From a virus, in the IMG/VR virus record IMGVR_UViG_3300042923_000607, positions 52,240-116,239 of that record: a stretch of DNA of 64,000 bases. The stretch is one strand, 5' to 3'. Below, one piece after another: positions 17,372 to 24,970 of this stretch (its first letter is position 1; the number at the start of each line of letters is the position of its first letter). The position numbers were made by a program, and so were the translations under genes. The notes beneath the pieces were generated by a model. The model ran no database searches. It was not told the DNA's origin and saw only the letters and a program-made list of their open reading frames with translations.

Positions 17372-20365
17372 ATGCAACAGTCCTATAATGCAAATAATAG
17401 ATGGCAGCAACCAAGGTTATTTTTGGCTAACCCTCAAAAAACATATGTAAAAAATGGGGTTATTCCTTATGTAAAAGACTTAAATTTGTCTCTAAAATTC
17501 AATAATATAAAGGAGATGACTTTTAAGTTATATGAATATGAAGATGGGGTTAAAAACGAATTTTATGACCTTATTGAGCCTAATAGGCTTATTGAGCTTC
17601 AATATATAGACTGGTTTCAAATTGATGAACCACCGGAAACTTATTTGGATAATGACAAGATACCCTACAAAACAGTCAAGTGTCTATCAATGGAAAATCA
17701 ATTAGTAAGAAAAAGAATTGATGCAATTGATGGAGTATATTCTTTGTATGACGTTGCAAATCCTTCTTATAGTATCTTGCATATTGTTCACGCCTTATGC
17801 GGATGGAACATTGGACACGTTGACGCTGACCTGCTATCTCTGTATCGTACTTTTCAAGTAGACACTGATTTTATATATAATTTTCTTACTACAACCATTA
17901 GTCAATCATTTGACTGTATTTTTGTCTTTGACAATTATTCAAAAACCATATCTGCATACAAACTAGATAGTATTGAGAATTTAACAAATATAATTATTAG
18001 CGAAAAGAATTTATTAAATCAAGCAACCGTTGAAACCTACTCTAATCAGATCGTGACTAAATTACTAGTTAAAGGAAATGATACTTGCGATATAAGGGCG
18101 GTTAACCCCAACGGAACAAATTATTTAATAAATGTAGATTATTATTTGACGAAAATATCTGAAGGCGGTTGGATGTCAGATGGATTAGTTGATAATTGGA
18201 ACGCTTACAAAACTGCTTATGCTAGTGCTCAATCTACATGGATTTCATTGATAAATTCTTTAAAGACTAAAAACGGGGATTTGACGGTTTTAAAAGCTGA
18301 GTTAACAGATTTAAAGTCTGCTCAAACTGCTCAGAGTGACGTATACTCTTCTATCTTACAAAACAATAATGGTGTTGTGCCACCAGTTGGTTCTCCTGAT
18401 TATACAATATATATAGCGGCATGGAATTCATATAATTCATATTTTACATTAATTGCAAATAAGCAAGTCCAAATTAATAGTAAAGAAGTCGAAATAGCGT
18501 CAATTCAAGCATCACTAGATTCATTATCAAGTTCGTTAGATGAAAGCAATTATCTTACAACCAATCAAATTGCAGAATTGGAAACCTTTCTAATTGAAGG
18601 CGATTCATATCAAGACGATACCTTTGTAATAACTGATACAATGACCGAAACCGAAGCTATACAGATGAAACTTGAGCTTATGGACAACGGTTCTAAGCAA
18701 TTGGCAATGTACTCACATCCGCAGTATACATACAAAATATCTGCAAAAAATCTTTTCTCAATAATAGATAATCCTGAAAATGTCTGTAAATTTGAAGATT
18801 GGCGTGAAGATTTAGATGTTGGGAATATGGTTACTATAAAACTGAGAGCCGATTACTGGGTAACCACCAGGATAATGGAGATTGACATTGACTATAACAA
18901 TTTAGAAGAAATTCAGATTGTACTTAGTGACAAAACCAGAGAAGATACTAGAACCACTCAAATGGCAGCGTTGTTTGCGACAGCCGGAAGAACAAGTGCT
19001 GCTTTAAATCTTTACAAGTATGGATATAGTCAAGCAAGTGGTCAAGTTTCTGACGTTAGGACGTTTTTAAATAGCAGTTTAAATGCGACTCTGAATTCGG
19101 TAGTAAACAACGATAATCAAGACTTATTAATAGACACATACGGTTTGCATATGCGTAAGTGGCTACCAGATCAAAATAAGTACTCGGATTATCAAAGTTG
19201 GTGGCTAAATAACGTTCTGTTGTTTACAGACGACGGATTTCAATCTGCTACTACTGCTATCGGATTACTTACTGCTCCAGATGGGTCAAATTATTGGGGG
19301 TTAAATACCGAGGTATTGGTCGGATCTCTTATTATGGGAGAAAAGATGATTCTTACTAATTCATCTGGCAATTACACTTGGGACAATAATGGTATGGTTG
19401 CTACTGCTACAGTAGGATCAAACACGTATTTGGTTGGGATTAATCCAAGTACTCCTAGCAACATAATTAGGATAGCCGTTAATGGTAGTAACAAGTTTTA
19501 TATTGATACTATTACAAATAACTTAGTTTTTAGTGGAAACCTACAGGCCGCAGGGGGAACATTCTCTGGTGCTTTAAACGCTGCAACTGGAACTTTTAGT
19601 GGTAGTTTGTCCGCTGCGTCTGGTACCTTTACAGGAAATTTAGTGGCGGCCGGTGGTACTTTTACAGGAACATTACAGGGTGTAAATGGTACCTTTTCGG
19701 GCACCATTAGTGCGAGCACCATAAATAGTTCATCTCTAACTGGAGTAGATATAAAGGCAGTTTCTTTTGAAGTGCAAGGAACATCCTCGGCTAAGACATT
19801 TATTACAGGATTAGATGTTGATACTACGTATGTAAACTGCACAAATGTGTCATGTGACACTATAAATAATTCCACTCCTGTTACCTTTAGTAACGTAGCC
19901 GGTTCACATACTCACAACTCAAGTAATATCATAGCAACAGTTGTTAGCTCTAGTTATATAAATTTTAATGGGGGAAATGCGGCTGGATATCAATGGGTTA
20001 TAAATAACTTTGAACCAAAGTCATCGTCAGATAGAAGGTTGAAAAAAAATATTAATGACTTATCCCTATTGCCCATAGAAATATATTTAGAATTGAATCC
20101 GGTGCAATTTGAATTTATCGACGATCCATATAATAACGGTATTGTTTTTGGATTTATTGCTCAAGATGTGATTGATGTATTTGCTAAATATGGATACAAT
20201 GCATTGGATTATAATCTTGTTCAAAATGTTCCAATAAGAATGGATTCTGTTGATGAAAGTAAATACATAGAAGATGGGTTTAAGTATATAATTAACTATA
20301 CAAATATGATTTCATGGAACAAGTTAATTATCAAGAAGATGTGGGATAAAATACAATATTTATAA
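17372..20365 (+). CDS. Tail-associated protein (Tal) with S74 self-cleaving chaperone
   Basis: A 997-aa protein behind AAAGGAGG. Residues 1-380 resemble the prophage tail hub (gp27/Tal) domain. Residues about 300-420 include coiled coil. Residues about 725-785 hold at least five tandem copies of a ten-residue unit with G-T-F-x-G-x-L, likely a trimeric beta stem. The end (about 883-997) is a peptidase S74 intramolecular chaperone: S-S-D-R-R-L-K-K-N-I followed by Y-L-E-L-N-P-V-x-F and G-F-I-A-Q-D-V. In this family the chaperone trimerises the shaft and cuts itself off at the Ser. No lytic enzyme domain is evident. Confidence 0.85.
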   Translation: MQQSYNANNRWQQPRLFLANPQKTYVKNGVIPYVKDLNLSLKFNNIKEMTFKLYEYEDGVKNEFYDLIEPNRLIELQYIDWFQIDEPPETYLDNDKIPYKTVKCLSMENQLVRKRIDAIDGVYSLYDVANPSYSILHIVHALCGWNIGHVDADLLSLYRTFQVDTDFIYNFLTTTISQSFDCIFVFDNYSKTISAYKLDSIENLTNIIISEKNLLNQATVETYSNQIVTKLLVKGNDTCDIRAVNPNGTNYLINVDYYLTKISEGGWMSDGLVDNWNAYKTAYASAQSTWISLINSLKTKNGDLTVLKAELTDLKSAQTAQSDVYSSILQNNNGVVPPVGSPDYTIYIAAWNSYNSYFTLIANKQVQINSKEVEIASIQASLDSLSSSLDESNYLTTNQIAELETFLIEGDSYQDDTFVITDTMTETEAIQMKLELMDNGSKQLAMYSHPQYTYKISAKNLFSIIDNPENVCKFEDWREDLDVGNMVTIKLRADYWVTTRIMEIDIDYNNLEEIQIVLSDKTREDTRTTQMAALFATAGRTSAALNLYKYGYSQASGQVSDVRTFLNSSLNATLNSVVNNDNQDLLIDTYGLHMRKWLPDQNKYSDYQSWWLNNVLLFTDDGFQSATTAIGLLTAPDGSNYWGLNTEVLVGSLIMGEKMILTNSSGNYTWDNNGMVATATVGSNTYLVGINPSTPSNIIRIAVNGSNKFYIDTITNNLVFSGNLQAAGGTFSGALNAATGTFSGSLSAASGTFTGNLVAAGGTFTGTLQGVNGTFSGTISASTINSSSLTGVDIKAVSFEVQGTSSAKTFITGLDVDTTYVNCTNVSCDTINNSTPVTFSNVAGSHTHNSSNIIATVVSSSYINFNGGNAAGYQWVINNFEPKSSSDRRLKKNINDLSLLPIEIYLELNPVQFEFIDDPYNNGIVFGFIAQDVIDVFAKYGYNALDYNLVQNVPIRMDSVDESKYIEDGFKYIINYTNMISWNKLIIKKMWDKIQYL

Positions 20366-20375
20366 TTTACAATAT

Positions 20376-20388
20376 AACATATAAAACA
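20376..20388 (+). repeat. Intergenic 13-bp motif, copy 1
   Basis: AACATATAAAACA, 11 bp after the Tal stop and before the promoter of the secreted protein gene. One of eight copies of AACATATANAACA, each read in the direction of the local genes. Confidence 0.6.
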
Positions 20389-20400
20389 TTTAACTTTCTA

Positions 20401-20429
20401 TTGCATATTATTTTATTATATTGTATAAT
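20401..20429 (+). promoter_or_regulatory. Promoter of secreted protein gene
   Basis: TTGCAT (20401-20406), 17-bp spacer, TATAAT (20424-20429). It lies 44 bp before the ATG and gives this accessory gene its own transcription within the tail operon. Confidence 0.75.
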
Positions 20430-20472
20430 ATTAGTAGAGTATGATATAATAAAATTTGGAGGTGGAAATTAT

Positions 20473-21303
20473 ATGAAAAAAGGAATAATATTCTTAATGC
20501 TTTTATTTTTAGTTTCAACAAGTTTGGTGATTTACAACAAGGAAAATGTTAAGGCCAGTACCGATGAGGCTGTGTTTGACGGCAAAATATCTCCCACAAG
20601 ACCTTTTTATCAAGGAGAGAATATTTACTATAGTGATTTTAAAATGAGTGGTAAATTTACAGATACTAAAACAGGAAAAGAAATACCCAAGGATGAATGG
20701 AAAATTTTTGCTTATAAGCCTGCCAGTTCAAATAGCATAACTCTAAACATTGTGCATCTTCCATCATTTGAAACCAACAAGTATCAAGATATAAAATATA
20801 AAGTGAAAATAAAAACAGAAAAATTTTCACCTTATTTAATCAGCTCATATAAAGATAATACTATCTTTAAAAATCTCGAATGTGTAAAGCCACAATTTAA
20901 AAATTCATTAGGATTAAAAATTGATGGAGACGTGCTATATTCTTACAATGAAAAGAAAAAATCTCTGGATTATACGTTTATTCCAAGTAAAAGATATGTT
21001 GATACTGACGAGTTATTATATGAATATAATATATTCAGAGGGTCAATAATTGTTGAAAAACTTGAATCTCCTATTTTTGAAAATAGTTATATAGAACTTT
21101 CTGAAAAAGATGTGTTTTATTTAAGAATAAAGAATCCAATTCCTAATAGTTCTTATAATTGGTATTCAGATGATCCTACAAATGTAAGTGTTGAAGACGG
21201 AAAAATAAAAGCTGAATCTCTTGGATTTTCAAAGATATATTGCGAAGTTGCTCTGCCAGACGGAGAATCAATAACCTTAAAATGTTATGTCGTAGTTAAA
21301 TAG
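20473..21303 (+). CDS. Secreted protein with C-terminal Big2-like domain (moron)
   Basis: A 276-aa protein. ATG 20473 is chosen for its GGAGGTGG site; an in-frame upstream ATG lies in the promoter. Residues 1-28 are a signal peptide: M-K-K, a strongly hydrophobic stretch, then a V-K-A cleavage site. There is no lipobox. The middle is beta-rich, and the last 70 residues resemble a Big2 Ig-like domain with a short S-D-D-P-T-N-V-S-V-E core. With its own promoter and terminator it looks like a lysogenic conversion gene whose product leaves the cell. Function unknown. Confidence 0.7.
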   Translation: MKKGIIFLMLLFLVSTSLVIYNKENVKASTDEAVFDGKISPTRPFYQGENIYYSDFKMSGKFTDTKTGKEIPKDEWKIFAYKPASSNSITLNIVHLPSFETNKYQDIKYKVKIKTEKFSPYLISSYKDNTIFKNLECVKPQFKNSLGLKIDGDVLYSYNEKKKSLDYTFIPSKRYVDTDELLYEYNIFRGSIIVEKLESPIFENSYIELSEKDVFYLRIKNPIPNSSYNWYSDDPTNVSVEDGKIKAESLGFSKIYCEVALPDGESITLKCYVVVK

Positions 21304-21312
21304 CCAAATGAT

Positions 21313-21340
21313 AAAAGCACTTCTATAATGAGGTGCTTTT
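21313..21340 (+). terminator. Terminator of secreted protein gene
   Basis: AAAAGCAC/GTGCTTTT stem with T-rich 3' side, 10 bp after the stop. With the promoter at 20401 it frames a one-gene transcription unit. Confidence 0.8.
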
Positions 21341-21376
21341 ATTATACTTAAAATTAAATAGAGAGAAGGTTGTTTA

Positions 21377-21457
21377 ATGGTAGAAAAAGATAGGAAACTA
21401 TTTACAAATAGCATATGCGTAGGATTAGTAAGTATCAATATTTTAAAAGAAAAATAG
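21377..21457 (+). CDS. Tiny 26-aa ORF
   Basis: ATG 21377 behind AGAGAAGG, 26 codons, TAG at 21455. The Lys-rich, hydrophobic-centred peptide has a G-L-V-S-I-N-I-L-K-E pattern faintly like the C-terminus of XkdX-type tail proteins. Good ribosome site but no other support; may be a remnant. Confidence 0.3.
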   Translation: MVEKDRKLFTNSICVGLVSINILKEK

Positions 21458-21482
21458 AATATATTGAAAGGTGGCGAATTAA

Positions 21483-21653
21483 TTGAGTATCGAAGAAGAA
21501 AAATCCTTACTAAATGAAATTGATACACTAAGGAAAGACAATGAACGTAAAGCAAGAGTTATACTAGGGCTTTACACACTTATTCTTAAAACTGAGGATA
21601 TAAATTTAATAGCAGAAGCCGGAGCTATGACGTTGGAAGCACAGGCAGGCTAA
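21483..21653 (+). CDS. Small helical protein, 56 aa
   Basis: TTG 21483 lies 7 bases after AAAGGTGG; 56 codons to TAA 21651. The first half is a charged coiled coil (E-E-E-K-S-L-L-N-E-I) and the second half an Ala/Gly-rich tail. It lies between the secreted protein unit and a bidirectional terminator, in line with the tail genes, and may be a small structural or chaperone protein. Confidence 0.5.
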   Translation: MSIEEEKSLLNEIDTLRKDNERKARVILGLYTLILKTEDINLIAEAGAMTLEAQAG

Positions 21654-21681
21654 CATTTAAAAAACTAGAAAATAAAATAAG

Positions 21682-21705
21682 GGGAGTGTTTTCCGCACTC
21701 CCTTT
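21682..21705. terminator. Bidirectional terminator between convergent genes
   Basis: GGGAGTG/CACTCCC stem, T-run to the right and A-rich sequence to the left. It separates the + strand 56-aa gene from the - strand 217-aa gene. Confidence 0.8.
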
Positions 21706-21714
21706 GACTCGAAA

Positions 21715-22368
21715 TTAATAATGGTATCTAATGGTGAATATTGGATCATTTTGATACATGAAGCTAACAATATTTCTACCAATATTATTAATTGGAGTGA
21801 TTAATTCTTCTATTTTTAATCCGTTAATATCAACACCTTCAGTGACGATTGGATCTACTTGAGAATTCAGAGGCATGATAATGGTCATTTGAACTTTACC
21901 ACCAACAGCAACCCCTAGGCCACTAAAAGGGAGTTGAACCTTGAAATCAAATATGTTAGTTGTATTAACCTGAGGAAATATTTTATAGTCATATGATAAT
22001 CTGTACATATTAGTAGTTCCGGTGATTGGCTCTAATGCTTGTTTTTTCATTAAAGACATCATCATTAATTTAGAAGTGTCTTCGAGAACGCCATCAAAAC
22101 TACCAGCTTTAGCTTGATCAATAACATCAGAGGTACCGGCTAATAATTCATCTTCTGACATTGGATACATTGACATATTTTTTGCATTAAAAATCATGTC
22201 AGCGATAGGATTGGATGTTACCCCATTTGGCACGTACCAAAATTTATCATGGGGGATTGGTTCGTCGGTTTGGATAATATTCTCCACGTGCACTAAATCG
22301 TATTGACCACCATTAGATTGAGAAACATTGTGAATCATTGCAGTCAAATCTTGTAATCTTACATTCAT
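21715..22368 (-). CDS. Opposite-strand accessory protein, unknown function
   Basis: A 217-aa soluble protein read against the tail operon. ATG 22368 lies 8 bases after AGAAGGGA. It has a mixed fold, a Met-rich central stretch (S-K-L-M-M-M-S-L-M) and a beta-rich C-terminal half, with no signal or membrane segment. It has a near-perfect promoter and shares a terminator with the opposite strand, so it is an independent unit likely expressed in the lysogen. I do not recognise the family. Confidence 0.7.
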   Translation of the reverse strand: MNVRLQDLTAMIHNVSQSNGGQYDLVHVENIIQTDEPIPHDKFWYVPNGVTSNPIADMIFNAKNMSMYPMSEDELLAGTSDVIDQAKAGSFDGVLEDTSKLMMMSLMKKQALEPITGTTNMYRLSYDYKIFPQVNTTNIFDFKVQLPFSGLGVAVGGKVQMTIIMPLNSQVDPIVTEGVDINGLKIEELITPINNIGRNIVSFMYQNDPIFTIRYHY

Positions 22369-22411
22369 GTTTTAAATTCCCTTCTGTGAAATGTTAATTA
22401 GTTACAGGAAT

Positions 22412-22439
22412 ATTATACCATATTCAACAGATATGTCAA
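22412..22439 (-). promoter_or_regulatory. Strong promoter of the 217-aa gene
   Basis: On the - strand, TTGACA (22439-22434), 16-bp spacer ending in TGG, TATAAT (22417-22412): consensus boxes plus extended -10. It lies 44 bp before the ATG. Confidence 0.85.
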
Positions 22440-22751
22440 TATATAGCTATTGTAAAATTTGTAAAATACAATATATAGTGCTTTACTATGAATATAAGAA
22501 AATGATTCTGATAAAGATTTTTGCCCAGAGTGTGGCATTTATAAATAATTACTAGTCCCATATACCCACTGAAACAGGCTACATAAAATGATAAACTACA
22601 ATAGCATTGTAGGTATGCTGTGCTCTGTTTATAGGGGTGCAGCATTACTTATATAATCGTATTTTCAATTTTGCAAAATAATCAAACATTTATGTAACTC
22701 AAAAAGTACAATTTGCCCTTGATATCCAAAGGAAAATGAGTTACAAAGTTG
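22440..22751. other. Gene-free stretch before the toxin-antitoxin locus
   Basis: No credible gene on either strand. It holds a frameshifted zinc-ribbon-like fragment near 22433-22548 and, at 22693-22745, a perfect inverted repeat TGTAACTCA/TGAGTTACA with 35 bp between the arms. The repeat ends 6 bp before the -35 of the antitoxin RNA promoter and could be an operator. Confidence 0.5.
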
Positions 22752-22780
22752 TTGACTTTATATGTATTTAATGCTAACAT
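22752..22780 (+). promoter_or_regulatory. Promoter of the type III antitoxin RNA
   Basis: TTGACT (22752-22757), 17-bp spacer ending in TGC (extended -10), TAACAT (22775-22780). Transcription should start near 22787 and run through two pseudoknots to the terminator at 22937. Confidence 0.65.
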
Positions 22781-22786
22781 ATAGAT

Positions 22787-22962
22787 GTAATAAATATTAA
22801 GATTATTTTAGGAGCAATCCTATTATAATATATGAGACATGGTTCAGGAGTGTCTGGCTAAAAATAACCTGAAAATATTGCGGGGGCTTTCTCGATGTCA
22901 CCCGGCTAATAAAAAATCGAAAAATTAGTTTTAAAGAGGAAGCTTTGGCTTCCTTTTTTACT
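22787..22962 (+). ncRNA. Probable type III antitoxin RNA, two pseudoknot repeats
   Basis: A roughly 175-nt transcript between a promoter and a terminator, directly before the toxin gene. Two units 46-47 nt apart each fit an H-type pseudoknot. Unit 1: stem 1 AGACA (22835-22839) with TGTCT (22851-22855), stem 2 TTCAGG (22843-22848) with CCTGAA (22868-22873). Unit 2: stem 1 CGGG (22881-22884) with CCCG (22901-22904), stem 2 TCGAT (22892-22896) with ATCGA (22916-22920). The stems differ in sequence but keep pairing, while the A-rich third loop is conserved (GGCTAA then W/A). In type III systems such repeats wrap and inhibit the toxin. A 29-codon ORF inside is probably chance. Confidence 0.65.
22937..22959 (+). 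terminator. Terminator between antitoxin RNA and toxin gene
   Basis: AGGAAGC/GCTTCCT stem with a four-base loop and six T. A terminator just before the toxin is the hallmark of type III loci; it sets a high RNA to toxin ratio. Confidence 0.85.
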
Positions 22963-22975
22963 GGGGAGAATAGTG

Positions 22976-23491
22976 ATGAAATACTGTTATATTGAAAAAT
23001 CATTTTATGATGACCATCCATGTTTAAAGAAAATTCTAGATCAATTTGATGAAGAAAAACGTGGGTATCGCACACATTTATGCTTGAATATTCAATATAA
23101 GGGAAATAATATACTCATTCCTCTCAGAAAAAACATGGGTTTAGCTGATCGAAAATTTGGAAATATTGGTCATCAAGTATCAAGTGAAAGCAAACCATTG
23201 GCTGGACTAGACTATAGATATATTATGATAATAAACGATATGAGATATCTAAGATTTGATACTCCACGAATACCTAATAAACAAGCCAGTATAATAGATA
23301 AAGATTTCTTAGAAATTGAGAGAGAAGCTATTGCGTATATTGAAGCATATATAAGAGTTGCAATAAAAAATCGTGCTGAAAGAAATGCTAGATTTCGAGA
23401 ATCAAGTCTTATAAATTTTCATAAAGAACTATTTTTTGTAGAAAGTGTTGAAGACATTGCAGTAACAGATGAATCAGAAACTAATACATAA
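22976..23491 (+). CDS. TenpN/ToxN-like type III toxin (endoribonuclease)
   Basis: A 171-aa protein. ATG 22976 is chosen because GGGGAG lies 7 bases upstream. The layout matches the TenpN/CptN/ToxN fold: N-terminal F-Y-D-D-H-P-C-L-K, the K-R-G-Y motif at 28-31, a strand ending in I-P-L-R-K-N (48-53), G-L-D-Y at 77-80, then a helical C-terminus. In ToxN the equivalent Lys and the Ser/Thr-rich strand after P-L form the active site for mRNA cleavage. It follows its RNA antitoxin and a terminator and ends in another terminator. Family by motif memory, strengthened by the locus layout. Expected roles: phage exclusion or lysogen maintenance. Confidence 0.7.
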   Translation: MKYCYIEKSFYDDHPCLKKILDQFDEEKRGYRTHLCLNIQYKGNNILIPLRKNMGLADRKFGNIGHQVSSESKPLAGLDYRYIMIINDMRYLRFDTPRIPNKQASIIDKDFLEIEREAIAYIEAYIRVAIKNRAERNARFRESSLINFHKELFFVESVEDIAVTDESETNT

Positions 23492-23499
23492 AACAAGAT

Positions 23500-23531
23500 A
23501 AGGCACCTGTAAAGAATACAGATGCCTTTCT
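23500..23531 (+). terminator. Terminator after toxin gene
   Basis: AAGGCA/TGCCTT outer stem and CTGT/ACAG inner stem followed by TTTCTT. Closes the toxin unit. Confidence 0.75.
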
Positions 23532-23580
23532 TATATAATTTCATTTTCCAAATACAACCAAACGTTCTATCTTCCATCTC

Positions 23581-23609
23581 TTACCAATTTGTCGTAAATA
23601 GGATATTAT
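23581..23609 (+). promoter_or_regulatory. Possible promoter of the MazF/PemK-like gene
   Basis: TTACCA, 17-bp spacer, TATTAT (23604-23609), 22 bp before the start codon. The -35 is weak; the -10 is good. Confidence 0.45.
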
Positions 23610-23631
23610 ACCTAGGATGAGAGGAAGAGGA

Positions 23632-24258
23632 ATGAAGCAGGATATTATTGATGAAATTGACTCAACTTTAAAGTATATAAAGGGGGAACTTATTAGTTCA
23701 TTTAATGAAGAAGACGCTGATCTTTATATTAAATGGGCAAAAAAGAAAGTTTATGATACAATACAAAATGAAAAGGAATTTATAGTTAATCAAGAAATTA
23801 AATCTGTAAAGGCTAAAACTCCAATTGATTATAAACTTATAAAAACATTAAAGAAGAAAAAGAAAAAATACGAACATCAAAATTATAATCACGATCTAAA
23901 AATAGGTGACATTGTTCATGTGGACTATGGATTTGGATACTGTGGTGAATTATCAATAGGACATTATGGAATAATAATGTCAGAAATAAAAAACAATATG
24001 TATTTTATAGTTGCGCTATCTAGCGATCCTTTAAATAGTTTTCCATTTTATTTTGAAAATTTAAGTTTGCCAAATGCTGATTGTGATAAAAATAAAAAAT
24101 CGTATGTAAGGTTTGAACAATCTAGATTTCTACATTATAGAAGAATAGAAAATATTACTATTAATAATATGGTGATAGAAAAACACCTTGACGCTCCACA
24201 AATAGTAGAATTAAAAGAAAAATTCCTTGAATTTATGAAATTAACTGTTGACAAATAA
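23632..24258 (+). CDS. MazF/PemK-like protein with helical N-terminal extension
   Basis: A 208-aa protein. ATG 23632 is chosen for its AGAGGAAGAGG site; an upstream in-frame ATG overlaps it. Residues 1-85 are helical and very Lys-rich at 69-80. Residues about 88-200 look like the PemK/MazF barrel: K-I-G-D-I-V-H-V-D-Y-G, then G-E-L-S-I-G-H-Y-G-I-I-M, a F-I-V-A-L-S-S-D strand and V-R-F-E-Q-S-R-F. MazF enzymes are sequence-specific endoribonucleases. No antitoxin gene is adjacent, so the N-terminal part may serve in its place, or the protein may be a regulator using the same fold. Confidence 0.65.
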   Translation: MKQDIIDEIDSTLKYIKGELISSFNEEDADLYIKWAKKKVYDTIQNEKEFIVNQEIKSVKAKTPIDYKLIKTLKKKKKKYEHQNYNHDLKIGDIVHVDYGFGYCGELSIGHYGIIMSEIKNNMYFIVALSSDPLNSFPFYFENLSLPNADCDKNKKSYVRFEQSRFLHYRRIENITINNMVIEKHLDAPQIVELKEKFLEFMKLTVDK

Positions 24259-24276
24259 ATATGAATAGCATATTAT
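24248..24276 (+). promoter_or_regulatory. Promoter overlapping the MazF-like stop codon
   Basis: TTGACA (24248-24253), 17-bp spacer, TATTAT (24271-24276). It drives the hairpin RNA at 24283-24390 and perhaps the DUF1617 and baseplate genes. Confidence 0.75.
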
Positions 24277-24282
24277 AAAAGT

Positions 24283-24390
24283 GTACACATTATATAATGT
24301 CACTAAGATATTTGGCGAGAGCTGAAAATCTGAAATATATTTTTAAAAAGCAACCACTTAGAGACTGGCGAGAGCTGGTCTCTTTCGCGT
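24283..24390 (+). ncRNA. Candidate RNA with two homologous GAGA-loop hairpins
   Basis: Two hairpins share the 12-mer TGGCGAGAGCTG (24313-24324 and 24366-24377). The first pairs 24306-24316 with 24321-24331 (one A/A mismatch), the second 24360-24369 with 24374-24383; both have a GAGA tetraloop of the GNRA class. Their lower stems differ in sequence but both pair. No ORF with a ribosome site spans them. It could be a leader RNA for the downstream genes or a free RNA. Confidence 0.5.
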
Positions 24391-24433
24391 TACACTCAAG
24401 AAATTACAACAATTAAATATATAATCCAATCTG

Positions 24434-24462
24434 GCACTCTTCCACTCGGATGGTGCTTTTTT
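24434..24462 (+). terminator. Terminator-like hairpin before DUF1617 gene
   Basis: GCAC/GTGC base with an inner CC/GG pair, followed by six T, 37 bp before the GTG start. It may attenuate transcription from the 24248 promoter. Confidence 0.65.
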
Positions 24463-24498
24463 GATGCAAAAATATAAGAATGAAAGGATGATTTTATC

Positions 24499-24912
24499 GT
24501 GAAAATTACTCTTAAGAATTATCAATTAATAAACGGAATCACGGCAATAAAAGAACTCATTAATAATCCAGAAATGAGTACTAAAACTAAATGGAATTTT
24601 ATTAAAAACTTGAATAAATTTCAGGCTATTATAGATGATTTTTCAAAAATGGAAATAGATCTTGTTAAAAAATATGCGGTGAAGGACGAAAACGGCGATG
24701 TTGTAGCGTATGAGTTGGATGAAGATGGTTTTAAGAAGGGTGATGCAAAATTTGCCCCAGGAAACCGAAGTAAATTTATAACGGAAAGAAATGAATTACT
24801 TCAGTGCGAAAGCGATGTTGACGTACATCTCATAAAACTTGATGACTTGCCGAATATAGACAATGGAAACACTCTTCTACTCTGTTCGTTCTTAATTGAT
24901 GACAGCGAATAA
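24499..24912 (+). CDS. DUF1617-like phage protein
   Basis: A 137-aa protein with a GTG start behind AAAGGATG. The helical first 60 residues and the D-E-N-G-D-V-V-A-Y-E-L-D-E-D-G-F middle, with a short acidic end, match small DUF1617-type proteins encoded near phage baseplate and lysis genes. Function unknown. Family call from memory. Confidence 0.55.
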   Translation: MKITLKNYQLINGITAIKELINNPEMSTKTKWNFIKNLNKFQAIIDDFSKMEIDLVKKYAVKDENGDVVAYELDEDGFKKGDAKFAPGNRSKFITERNELLQCESDVDVHLIKLDDLPNIDNGNTLLLCSFLIDDSE

Positions 24913-24914
24913 AC

Positions 24915-24927
24915 AACATATAAAACA
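24915..24927 (+). repeat. Intergenic 13-bp motif, copy 2
   Basis: AACATATAAAACA, two bases after the DUF1617 stop. Confidence 0.6.
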
Positions 24928-24947
24928 ATACATACAGCCATGTTAGT

Positions 24948-24970
24948 GTAAAAGCTATCGTGGCTTTTAC
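24948..24970 (+). terminator. Hairpin before baseplate gene
   Basis: GTAAAAGC/GCTTTTAC stem with a short loop, followed only by TATTATC. Possible partial terminator or RNA stabiliser. Confidence 0.5.

Noticed and set aside
19498-19875. Minus-strand ORF across the Tal repeat region
   Set aside because: It is the antisense shadow of the repetitive G-T-F units; no ribosome site or promoter.
20401-20472. Upstream ATG extension of the secreted protein
   Set aside because: It lies in the promoter and would destroy the clear signal peptide start at 20473.
22433-22548. Zinc-ribbon-like fragment (C-K-I-C then F-C-P-E-C-G) in two frames
   Set aside because: Needs a frameshift, has no ribosome site, and overlaps the promoter of the opposite gene; most likely a decayed fragment or chance.
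22834-22926. 29-codon ORF within the antitoxin RNA
   Set aside because: It overlaps the pseudoknots and has no proper ribosome site; the structure explains the conservation better.
22803-23075. Minus-strand ORF over the antitoxin RNA and toxin start
   Set aside because: No ribosome site, and it is antisense to a well supported RNA and toxin gene.
24313-24377. CRISPR-like repeat pair
   Set aside because: Only two copies of a 12-mer, each in a hairpin with its own flanks; no array, spacers or cas genes.
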